Source of the DNA: an uncultured Caldilinea sp.
GTDB taxonomy: Bacteria; Chloroflexota; Anaerolineae; Caldilineales; Caldilineaceae
Direction: 5' to 3'
NCBI GenBank assembly: GCA_937928035.1
Contig: CALFWA010000224.1
Location: 1 to 14,311, forward strand
DNA length: 14,311 bases
Shown in pieces: positions 1 to 14,311 of the stretch. Position numbers and translations under genes: made by a program. The notes under the pieces were generated by a model. It ran no database searches, had not been told where the DNA came from, and worked only from the letters and a program-made list of their open reading frames with translations. The first letter of the stretch is position 1; every line of letters begins with the position of its first letter.

Positions 1-1
1 C

Positions 2-2030
<2,029 letters not shown>

Positions 2031-2035
<5 letters not shown>

Positions 2036-2043
2036 ACGAACGG
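2031..2043 (+). repeat. 13-bp direct repeat, copy 1
   Basis: GATGAACGAACGG occurs here, overlapping the stop codon of the upstream gene, and again at 2129-2141 just before the archease start. The copies are perfect and 98 bp apart. They bracket the whole intergenic gap. Confidence 0.8.
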
Positions 2044-2128
2044 CGCAGAGCCAGGCAATGCATCGAGGGAAGTCCGACATCCATAGGCGCAATACAACGC
2101 TTTCAGGAAGAGCAAGGACAACACATTG

Positions 2129-2141
2129 GATGAACGAACGG
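2129..2141 (+). repeat. 13-bp direct repeat, copy 2
   Basis: Second perfect copy of GATGAACGAACGG. Its last base is the first base of GTGAGG (2141-2146), the probable ribosome binding site of the archease gene. The gap between the copies (2044-2128) contains no ORF and no convincing promoter. Confidence 0.8.
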
Positions 2142-2150
2142 TGAGGCATT

Positions 2151-2564
2151 ATGGGCTACGAGGAAATTGAACACACGGCCGATTGGGCGCTGCGCGTATG
2201 GGCGCTGAATTTGCCTGAGCTGTTGAGCGAAGCGGCGCGCGGCATGAACGCGCTGGCGGGCGTGAAACTGAACACAGCGAATCGCGCGTTGCGACCGATT
2301 CATCTCACCGCGCCGGACGCAGAATCGCTCCTGGTGGCGTTTTTGTCCGAATTGCTCTATCTGGCAGAACAGGAAAATCTAGCATTTGACTCGTTTGATC
2401 TGACCATCGACGCCAAAACGCAGGATGGCCTGCAACTAGACGGCGTGCTGCATGGGGCGTCCATTGCCGAAATCAGCAAGGCGATCAAGGCGGTCACCTT
2501 TCACAACCTGCACATTCAGAAGACACCAGATGGCCTGGAAGCGACGGTGGTGTTTGACGTGTGA
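2151..2564 (+). CDS. Archease (RtcB activator)
   Basis: A 137-residue protein, the usual archease length. It opens with GYEEIEHTADWALRV (His8, Asp11), the family's N-terminal HTAD segment, and ends in EATVVFDV, where the penultimate acidic residue is typical of the family. In characterised archaeal and human systems, archease lets the RNA ligase RtcB turn over repeatedly by promoting its guanylylation. The gene directly precedes rtcB with a 19-bp gap, so the two almost certainly form one transcript and one functional system. The ATG is preceded by GTGAGG at 2141-2146, four bases upstream. Identification is from family motifs and the rtcB neighbour; confidence is high. Confidence 0.93.
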   Translation: MGYEEIEHTADWALRVWALNLPELLSEAARGMNALAGVKLNTANRALRPIHLTAPDAESLLVAFLSELLYLAEQENLAFDSFDLTIDAKTQDGLQLDGVLHGASIAEISKAIKAVTFHNLHIQKTPDGLEATVVFDV

Positions 2565-2570
2565 TTCCCG

Positions 2571-2580
2571 AAGGAGGTGA
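2571..2580 (+). promoter_or_regulatory. Strong Shine-Dalgarno sequence of rtcB
   Basis: AAGGAGGTGA is a near-complete anti-16S match, three bases before the ATG at 2584. It lies in the short gap after the archease stop (2562-2564) and fixes the rtcB start. Confidence 0.85.
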
Positions 2581-2583
2581 GCC

Positions 2584-4035
<1,452 letters not shown>

Positions 4036-4930
4036 GTGACCGCCTGTCGGCCGGTGCAGCCGGTCGAACGTGCGCCGGAGAGCGCAGTCGAAGCCACGCC
4101 GGTCGCCGTCGAAGAGGCGCGGAGCGCGGCGCCAGCGGGTCGCTACAGCGGAACGCTGTCCGCAGCGGGTATGGAGCTGGAGATCGTTGTCGAACTCGCC
4201 GAAGGCGCAGATGGATACACGGGCGCCATCGACATCCCGGCGCAAGGCGCAATGGGCGTTCCGCTGCACAGCATCCGCATCGAGCCGCCCTCTATCCACT
4301 TTGAAATGCTGGAAGGTCCGGCGTTAGCCGTCTTTGAAGGCCAGATCGACGAAGCCGGCGCGCTCAGCGGCGTCTTCAGGCAGGCGGGCTTAGAAGGCGC
4401 CTTCTCTTTGAGGCCGCTCGCCGAAGCAGCGTCTCTTCCCGCCGGCGTCAGCGGCGTCTACGCCGATCCCGCCGGACGCTTCACCGCGCCGATCCCGACC
4501 GGCTGGACGGTGCGCGAAGAGAACGGATTTGTGCGCTTCAGCGATCCGGACGCAGCCATTCGCATGGACATCGTCGTCGTCGAAAGCGAGGACCTGGCGC
4601 AGGCGACGGAGGAAGCCTGGCGGCTTGTGGACCCAAGTAGGTGAGCGCGTCGACGTCGAGTGCGTCGAGCCGTGTCTTGGCCGCTTCGTCAACTCCGCCT
4701 TGGGCGAGATTACGCTGACGCTGGTCGATGAGGAGCTAACGCTCGACGCCGGCGACTTCTGCACGCGCCTGCGCCCGAAATTCGACGACAAAGGTGAGCT
4801 GCAGGGTTACATTCAACTTGACCCACCGCTGCAGGGAGCGATCTATAAATTTACGACGACAGAAGATGGCGCGCCGATCATCGTGCTCGGCGAGGGAGCA
4901 ATCGAATACACCTTCGTGCGCAGCGAGTAA
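4036..4930 (+). pseudogene. Relic of a lipoprotein serine hydrolase (beta-lactamase-like family): N- and C-terminal accessory domains remain, catalytic domain missing
   Basis: Two reading frames together look like one damaged gene. Frame A (4036-4644) starts directly after the rtcB stop with VTACRPVQP, which resembles a lipobox plus its Cys, but there is no hydrophobic signal peptide because the preceding sequence is rtcB. It continues with a beta-rich domain (GRYSGTLSAAGMELE, then DIPAQGAMGVPLHSI) and a PTGWTVREENG segment, ending in AWRLVDPSR. The +1 frame then carries CLGRFVNSALGEITL, FCTRLRPKF and GEGAIEYTF, which resemble the domain found after the catalytic part of many serine hydrolases. 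From family knowledge, an SxxK-type hydrolase domain of several hundred residues is expected between these parts; none is visible. Frames join near 4625-4645. This could be a real internal deletion or a misassembly. Translation from GTG4036 would give a 202-residue protein of doubtful function. Confidence 0.6.
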
Positions 4931-4998
4931 CGGATCGACGCCGGCGCACGCAACATGAAACATGCACTACGCCGGAATGTGACCGCCCCGCTCTTGCG

Positions 4999-6543
<1,545 letters not shown>

Positions 6544-6657
6544 GGAAGCGAACGGTAATTACAGACACTTCGTCACGCGCTGGGTCTATGCTATGCTACC
6601 AGTGTAATCGTCGATTATTTAACATTCTTTCAGTGCGCAACGCAAATATGAAGCGAA
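6544..6657. promoter_or_regulatory. Divergent intergenic region with a weak promoter candidate for the phosphatase operon
   Basis: This 114-bp region is visibly more AT-rich than its surroundings and separates two divergent genes, so it should hold both promoters. On the plus strand TCGTCA (6570-6575) and TATGCT (6592-6597) are 16 bp apart, a 4/6 and 4/6 match to sigma-70 boxes; the -10 sits in a TATGC tandem repeat. An AT-rich stretch around 6613-6630 could serve the minus-strand gene, but no clear pair of boxes was found there. Confidence 0.3.
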
Positions 6658-7376
<719 letters not shown>

Positions 7377-7380
<4 letters not shown>

Positions 7381-7928
7381 TGCATTTTCAATACGACCTG
7401 AACCCAGTCGATTTTATTATCGCCGACGCGATCGGTGAACCCGGAAAGCGTTTGTTTTTCCTACAAGGCCGTGCGGGTCGCCAGGTCGTCACCGTTGCGT
7501 TGGAAAAGCAGGAGGTCAACAACCTGGCGCTCAGCGTCCTGCAACTGCTCGAAGAACTGGAGAAGCGTTTTCCAGACCTGCCGCCCGCTCCACGCCCCAC
7601 CAAAGCGCTGAAGCCGATGACGCCGGTCGAACCGGCCTTTCGCGCGGCGCAGCTCATCCTCGGCTATGATGAACGCGAGGATATGATCTGGCTGATCGCC
7701 AAGGCGTTGATGTTGGACGAGTCCGGGGGGCTGATCGACCCGGACGACGAGCGCGTGCCCGCCGTGCGTTTCGTGGCGACGCGTTCGCAGATGCGCGCGT
7801 TGAGCGAACACGCCCTCGAAGTGGTGGCCGCCGGTCGGCCGCTCTGCCCCCTGTGTGGACGCCCGATCGATCGGGAAGGGCATTTTTGCCCGCGCACCGA
7901 CGGCCATGCCATGCCGATTTTTCTCTGA
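7377..7928 (+). CDS. DUF3090 family protein with C-terminal zinc-ribbon-like motif
   Basis: A 183-residue protein from ATG7377, which overlaps the phosphatase stop by four bases (ATGA); a second ATG follows at 7380. The frame stays open far upstream, but only this start fits the DUF3090 N-terminus (MHFQYDLNPVDFIIADAIG). The C-terminus has CPLCGRP (Cys157, Cys160), then GHFCPR (His169, Cys171) and GH (His177), a likely zinc knuckle seen throughout the family. The middle part has conserved VEPAFRAAQL and FVATRSQMRALSEHA segments. DUF3090 has no established biochemical function. It is always discussed as the middle member of the phosphatase/DUF3090/kinase-like trio, so it may bridge or regulate the two enzymes. 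That role is inference from context. Confidence 0.9.
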
Positions 7929-7967
7929 CCAGGCGGATCGCAGGCGAGTTTCTCCAATATATCCGCT

Positions 7968-8705
7968 ATGCCTATCGAATTGACTCAAGAACAGGTGCTA
8001 GAAATTCTTCGCAGCGGCGACATGGAAGAACAAGGCCTGTTGCCCTATAGCTCTAATCATAGTTTTTTGGTGGTTATAGAGCGCGACAATGTGGCGCTTC
8101 CGGCCGTCTATAAGCCGCAGCGCGGGGAAACGCCGCTCTGGGATTTCGAGTGGGGCACGCTCTGCAAGCGCGAGACAGCCGCCTACGAAGTGAGTCGCGC
8201 GCTCGGTTGGAACATGGTGCCGCCGACGGTGCTGCGCGTCGGCAGCCGCGGCCTGGGCAGCGTACAACTTTTTGTGGAGCACGATCGAGAAGCGCACTAC
8301 TTCACGGTCGCCGATGACGCGAGGTTTGCCGATGCGTTTCGCCGCCTGGCGCTCTTTGACTTTGTCGTCAACAACGCCGACCGCAAAAGCGGCCACTGCT
8401 TAATCGGCGCAGACGGTCGCATCTGGGCGATCGACCACGGCATTTGCTTTCACACCGAATATAAACTGCGCACGGTGATCTGGGAGTTCAGTTGTGAACC
8501 GATCGAAGAAAAGTATCTTTCTGATCTGGCGACCTTGCGCACCGCCTTGATCTCCACAGGCGGTCAACTCGTGAAGCAATTGGGGGGATTTTTAAGCGCC
8601 GCGGAAGTCGCCGCCTTGCGCAAACGCCTCGACTATCTCCTGCGCACGCGCTGCTATCCATCGCCGCTGCCGCATCGACGCAACTATCCCTGGCCGCCGA
8701 TTTGA
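7968..8705 (+). CDS. SCO1664 family protein, distantly PI3/PI4-kinase-like
   Basis: A 245-residue protein matching the SCO1664 family, known from Actinobacteria and Chloroflexi and distantly similar to phosphatidylinositol 3-/4-kinase catalytic domains. Kinase-like landmarks are visible: Lys49 in VYKPQRGE (candidate ATP-phosphate-binding lysine), VVNNADRKSGHCL with Asp138 and His143 (catalytic-loop-like), and AIDHGICFH with Asp156 (metal-binding-like). The substrate is unknown; protein, lipid or small molecule are all possible. It follows the DUF3090 gene by 39 bp in the same direction, so the three are probably one operon. No obvious ribosome binding site precedes the ATG, but this start gives the family's usual N-terminus (LTQEQVLEILRSGDMEEQG). 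Confidence 0.88.
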   Translation: MPIELTQEQVLEILRSGDMEEQGLLPYSSNHSFLVVIERDNVALPAVYKPQRGETPLWDFEWGTLCKRETAAYEVSRALGWNMVPPTVLRVGSRGLGSVQLFVEHDREAHYFTVADDARFADAFRRLALFDFVVNNADRKSGHCLIGADGRIWAIDHGICFHTEYKLRTVIWEFSCEPIEEKYLSDLATLRTALISTGGQLVKQLGGFLSAAEVAALRKRLDYLLRTRCYPSPLPHRRNYPWPPI

Positions 8706-8774
8706 GAGATTGCCCTTGTTTTATCCGAGAATTTGTTAGAGAGCCGAGGTTGACGAGTCTACAAGCGCATTGCC

Positions 8775-8779
8775 GGAGG
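8775..8779 (+). promoter_or_regulatory. Ribosome binding site that decides the GTG start of the fusion gene
   Basis: GGAGG lies five bases before GTG8785. That start yields (M)KAVVMAGGEGSRLRP, the canonical beginning of sugar-phosphate nucleotidyltransferases. A start at TTG8770 would lie upstream of this site and is unlikely. Confidence 0.75.
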
Positions 8780-8784
8780 TTGAT

Positions 8785-11322
<2,538 letters not shown>

Positions 11323-11328
11323 CGCAGG

Positions 11329-11829
<501 letters not shown>

Positions 11830-12169
11830 CTTCTCTTTTACGCCCCCATCGCGCTTTTCTTCTTACAAGGGCTACGCTTCGGCGATGCAGCCACCGGCGC
11901 TTCTGCTTCACCGGCTTTGACCAGACATGATGCTCTCCGCAGCTGCGGTGCTCCTTGCATTCGATGCGGCTACGAGCGATTTGGCGCTTCTGACGATGCG
12001 TCGCTCGCTCGACCCGATGAAGCAACGCGACGCAAGCCTTCGCACCATCCTGCGTCTTCCGGCTGCCGCCCTTCCTGGAGATGGGCCAGGCGCCCGGCGT
12101 GGTGCGCCGCTTCGGCTCCACGGAGCGACCGCAACAGAGCCTGCGCAAGCTGGAGCGGCGGATCTACAT
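11830..12169. other. About 340 bp with no confident gene; probably decayed coding sequence
   Basis: No frame gives a convincing protein. Two hints of relics exist on the plus strand. Near 11950-11990 a frame reads VLLAFDAATSDLALL, which resembles the N-terminus of TsaB (LALDTATxxxSLAL) at the place where tsaB often follows tsaE, but the similarity ends after about 15 residues. In another frame, 12021-12173 reads FLEMGQAPGVVRRFG then SLRKLERRIYM and a stop inside the palindrome; it has protein-like composition but I do not recognise it. Long minus-strand open frames here are Arg/Ser-rich and look like shadows. The base composition is closer to coding than to a regulatory spacer. Confidence 0.45.
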
Positions 12170-12198
12170 GTAGCACAACTCCTGCGGAGTTGTGCTAC
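12170..12198. repeat. Perfect palindrome: 13-bp arms, 3-base loop
   Basis: Left arm GTAGCACAACTCC (12170-12182), loop TGC, right arm GGAGTTGTGCTAC (12186-12198), with no mismatch. It would form a very stable hairpin in DNA or RNA. It lies between the decayed region and the toxin-antitoxin genes, and its right arm contains the -35 box of the antitoxin promoter. It could be an operator for the TA pair, a REP-like dispersed palindrome (the GTAG...CTAC ends fit that style), or an upstream terminator. There is no T-run after it, which argues against a standard terminator. Confidence 0.9.
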
Positions 12199-12218
12199 GC
12201 AGCATGTTGCACTATAAT
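12190..12218 (+). promoter_or_regulatory. Sigma-70-type promoter of the toxin-antitoxin operon
   Basis: TTGTGC (12190-12195) and a consensus TATAAT (12213-12218) are separated by exactly 17 bp. The -35 box lies within the right arm of the palindrome at 12170-12198, so a protein bound to the palindrome would block RNA polymerase. Transcription would start near 12225, about 30 bases before the antitoxin ATG. Confidence 0.65.
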
Positions 12219-12220
12219 TT

Positions 12221-12244
12221 CGTAAGGTTCTTGCGTTTCTTACG
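12221..12244 (+). promoter_or_regulatory. Small inverted repeat near the expected transcription start
   Basis: CGTAAG (12221-12226) and CTTACG (12239-12244) are perfect 6-bp inverted arms around a 12-base centre. They overlap the predicted +1 and 5' leader of the antitoxin gene and end at its ribosome binding site (GGAG, 12244-12247). This may be a second operator half or a leader hairpin; a chance match cannot be excluded. Confidence 0.35.
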
Positions 12245-12253
12245 GAGATTGCT

Positions 12254-12541
12254 ATGACCATGCAAATTCTGAACAGCGACGACGCGCGCACCCGCTGGCG
12301 CGACATCCTCGACGCGGCCAACCGCGGGGAGGATGTGGTGATCGCTCGCTACGGCAAGCCGACCGCCGTGGTGATCCCTATCGCCGACTACGAGGCGCTG
12401 CAGGAAGAGCTGGAGGACCTGCGTGCAGCCCGCCGCGCCCAGGCTGCGTTGGAGGCCTGGCGTAGAGACCCCGGCCGTGGTCGGCCTTACGCCGAAGTAC
12501 GCGCCGAACTGGTCGCCGAGGGACTGTTGAACGATGGGTGA
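12254..12541 (+). CDS. Type II antitoxin, Phd/YefM family
   Basis: A 95-residue protein. Residues 1-50 show the Phd/YefM pattern: ILNSDDARTRWRDILDAAN, then GEDVVIARYGKPTAVVIP and DYEALQE. This part binds operator DNA in characterised members. The charged C-terminal helix (ELEDLRAARRAQAALEAWR) would wrap the toxin. GGAG at 12244-12247 is six bases before ATG12254; Met3 (12260) is a possible alternative start. The stop overlaps the toxin start by eight bases, the usual coupling that keeps antitoxin in excess. Autoregulation through the palindromes just upstream is likely from family behaviour but not proven by the sequence. Confidence 0.9.
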   Translation: MTMQILNSDDARTRWRDILDAANRGEDVVIARYGKPTAVVIPIADYEALQEELEDLRAARRAQAALEAWRRDPGRGRPYAEVRAELVAEGLLNDG

Positions 12542-12809
12542 GCCGGGCCGGCGCTACAAGGTCATCCTGGAGCGCCGGGTTGAGAAGGCGCTGCGCCGCC
12601 TGCCGCGGGATGTGCTGGCCCGCGTCGATCGTGCGCTCCTTGACCTGGCCGACGACTCGCGGCCCGCAGGTTGCAAGAATAAGGGATACGAGAACCTGTA
12701 TCGCCTGCGCGTGGGCGATTGGCGACTGATCTATGCCGTAGAGGAGGACTGGCTGGTCATGCTCGCAATCGAAATCGCCCCGTGCGGGGAAGCGTGTCGT
12801 GAGCTGTGA
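12534..12809 (+). CDS. Type II toxin, RelE/ParE family, with altered C-terminal residues
   Basis: A 91-residue protein overlapping the antitoxin gene by eight bases (ATG12534). It has the RelE/ParE fold pattern: YKVILERRVEKALRRLP, then SRPAGCKNKGYENLYRLRVGDWRLIYAVEED and a final beta strand LVMLAIEIAPCGEACREL-like tail. RelE-type members are ribosome-dependent mRNA interferases; ParE-type members poison gyrase. The YRLRVGDWRLIY segment is the most diagnostic. In many relatives the tail reads APRG-x-AYR; here Arg and Tyr are both replaced by Cys (APCGEACRE), positions near those that act in catalysis in RelE-like toxins. The toxin may therefore be weakened or dead, while the antitoxin is intact. 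Confidence 0.87.
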   Translation: MGEPGRRYKVILERRVEKALRRLPRDVLARVDRALLDLADDSRPAGCKNKGYENLYRLRVGDWRLIYAVEEDWLVMLAIEIAPCGEACREL

Positions 12810-12861
12810 GCACGCAAGGCGTTGCCAATCTGTGGTACGCTATCGGCAGAAAAGCCCAGAG

Positions 12862-13152
12862 ATGTCTGATTACTCTCATCGTGTTCAGCAAACCTTGGAC
12901 CCGATTCTCCTGCGCGAGGCGCTGGCAGGCTATACAGCGGCCAACGAAGTGACCGAGGCAGAGCGGCAAGAGCGCCTGGCGCCCATGACGACCGACGAAG
13001 CGCTGGCGATCTGGCGCGACTTGATGAAGGGTCTCAACGAGCATCCCGAACGCCTGCGCCATTTGACTCGGCTCGACCTCTGGCAGGCGGAGGGGCTGGT
13101 CGCCTTGCGTCGCGCCCTGGATCGGATGGCCGAGGCAACGAGAAAACCATAA
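12862..13152 (+). CDS. Small conserved-looking protein, likely partner of the downstream nucleotidyltransferase
   Basis: A 96-residue, helix-rich, charged protein of unknown function. ATG12862 gives a sensible N-terminus (MSDYSHRVQQTLDP); a longer start at GTG12799 would overlap the toxin gene and adds an unlikely leader. The visible core is ALAIWRDLMKGLNEHPERL followed by LDLWQAEGLVALRRALDRM. No domain is recognised. Its stop TAA (13150-13152) touches the probable original start of the nucleotidyltransferase gene, so the two were translationally coupled. By position it could be an antitoxin or accessory subunit of an MNT-type pair; this is inference. The ribosome binding site is weak. Confidence 0.65.
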   Translation: MSDYSHRVQQTLDPILLREALAGYTAANEVTEAERQERLAPMTTDEALAIWRDLMKGLNEHPERLRHLTRLDLWQAEGLVALRRALDRMAEATRKP

Positions 13153-13717
13153 ACGCCCAGGAAGCGGCCGCATGGGAGCTGCATCAGTTCTTCGATTCCT
13201 TCGGCCTGCCCTATGCCGTCATCGGCGGCATGGCCGTGCAGTGGTGGGCGAGCTGCGTGCGACCAAGGACGTGGACCTAACCGTGATGACGCCTCTTGAT
13301 CGGCCATCTGCTGCTTTCATCCGGCAAGTCCTCGAGCGCTTCCCCGGCCGCATTGAGAATACCGAGGAGTTCGCCCGCCGCAATCGAGTCATCTTGATCA
13401 CGGCGAGCAACGGCTGTCCGGTGGACATCAGCCTGGAGCTCCCGGGCTACGAGGAAGAGGTCATGCAGAGGACAGTCGAAGTCGAGCTGGAGCCGGACAA
13501 GGCCATCTGCATCTGTTCGGCTGAGGACCTGATCATCCACAAAGCTGTCGCCGGACGCCCTCAAGATGTGCGCGACATCGAGGGTATTGTCTACCGGCAA
13601 CGCAAAGCACTTGATGTTACCATTGTTCGTCGCTGGCTGCGAGCCTTCGCCGAGTTGCTGGATAATCCCAAGATCGTCGAGCGTTTTGAGCGGCCCTGGC
13701 AACGAGTTACGAAGTAA
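13149..13717 (+). pseudogene. Nucleotidyltransferase (MNT/AbiEii-like) gene with lost start codon and one-base frameshift
   Basis: The N-terminal half lies in one frame (NAQEAAAWELHQFFDSFG, then PYAVIGGMAVQWW) and the rest in another (GELRATKDVDLTVM through to the stop at 13715-13717). Restoring one G in the GGG at 13246-13248 joins them as IGGMAVQWWGELRATKDVD, the GG...DxD signature of MNT-fold nucleotidyltransferases. Without it the first frame stops about 30 bases later. The start also looks damaged: the upstream gene ends CCATAAACGCC, where ATGAACGCC would give a normal ATGA start/stop overlap; the ATA at 13149 replaces ATG. The C-terminal part (VDISLELPGYEEEV, CSAEDLIIHKAVAGRPQD, RDIEGIVYRQ) is well preserved and matches AbiEii/DUF6036-like proteins that act as toxins or nucleotide-transferring partners. 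The homopolymer lesion could be a sequencing error; the start lesion less easily so. Confidence 0.72.
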
Positions 13718-13732
13718 GCAGCACAAAAGCCC

Positions 13733-13818
13733 ATGCCCAACGTCCAAACCCGTGAGACCCTTGCCGCCGACAACTGACGGGCGTGCGACATCCTCCGCCA
13801 CCGGAATGACAACCGCAG
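13733..13818 (+). pseudogene. Possible relic of an hsdM 5' end
   Basis: From ATG13733 the frame reads MPNVQTRETLAADN, a TGA stop, then RACDILRHRNDN. With Trp (TGG) in place of the stop this resembles the N-terminus of some type I DNA methylases (LWxACDILRxDNN). The piece NVQTRET also parallels DIQTLET at the start of the real hsdM gene 130 bp downstream (16 of 21 bases match between 13739-13759 and 13876-13896). The match is short and could be chance. The rest of the 13718-13869 gap shows no gene or clear promoter. Confidence 0.28.
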
Positions 13819-13869
13819 CAGAAGGAGAAGCACATTTCGGACTGGGCGTTTTCAGAACAAGGAAAACGT

Positions 13870-14311
<442 letters not shown>

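Noticed and set aside
4931..4998. Possible bidirectional terminator between the relic and the peptidase gene (CCGGCG 4941-4946 with CGCCGG 4970-4975)
   Set aside because: Only a 6-bp stem with a 23-base loop and no T-run on either strand; not convincing.
8706..8769. Promoter candidate before the fusion gene (TTGCCC at 8710-8715)
   Set aside because: The hexamer 17 bp downstream (TTGTTA) matches the -10 consensus poorly; no supported promoter.

Overview
This GC-rich window looks like a chromosomal segment of a Chloroflexota bacterium (Caldilinea/Anaerolineae-like). The placement is inferred from gene content: a histidine phosphatase, a DUF3090 protein and an SCO1664-type kinase-like protein occur together, a trio known from Actinobacteria and Chloroflexi. 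Next to them is an 845-residue nucleotidyltransferase/phosphomannomutase fusion of a kind also seen in cyanobacteria and actinobacteria. No search was run.

Layout. (1) 2-2035, plus: the 3' part of a secreted-type protein with YCF48/BNR-like repeats, a DUF1906 glycoside-hydrolase-like domain and a golvesin-like C-terminal domain. (2) 2151-4035, plus: archease and RtcB, the two-protein RNA ligase system. (3) 4036-4930, plus: a relic of a lipoprotein serine hydrolase that has lost its signal peptide and, apparently, its whole catalytic domain. (4) 4999-6543, minus: an M1-type zinc aminopeptidase lipoprotein, convergent with the relic. (5) 6658-8705, plus: the phosphatase/DUF3090/kinase-like trio, divergent from the peptidase. 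(6) 8785-11829, plus: the sugar-nucleotide enzyme fused to a degenerate mutase domain, then tsaE for tRNA t6A synthesis.

At about 11830 the character changes from core genes to an accessory/defence region: about 340 bp of apparently decayed sequence, a perfect 13-bp-arm palindrome overlapping a well-spaced promoter, a Phd/YefM-RelE/ParE toxin-antitoxin pair, a small protein plus a nucleotidyltransferase (MNT/AbiEii-like) gene that carries both a start-codon lesion and a one-base frameshift, a possible hsdM fragment, and the first 442 bases of an hsdM gene that runs off the window. Several accessory genes show disabling changes, so this flank looks like an eroding defence/TA island.

Functionally, archease-RtcB form one operon for RNA repair or tRNA splicing. 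The trio is probably one translationally linked unit of unknown pathway (kinase-like + phosphatase-like + zinc-ribbon-like protein). The strongest leads for new biology are this trio and the fused pyrophosphorylase whose mutase half has lost the standard residues in all four active-site loops.
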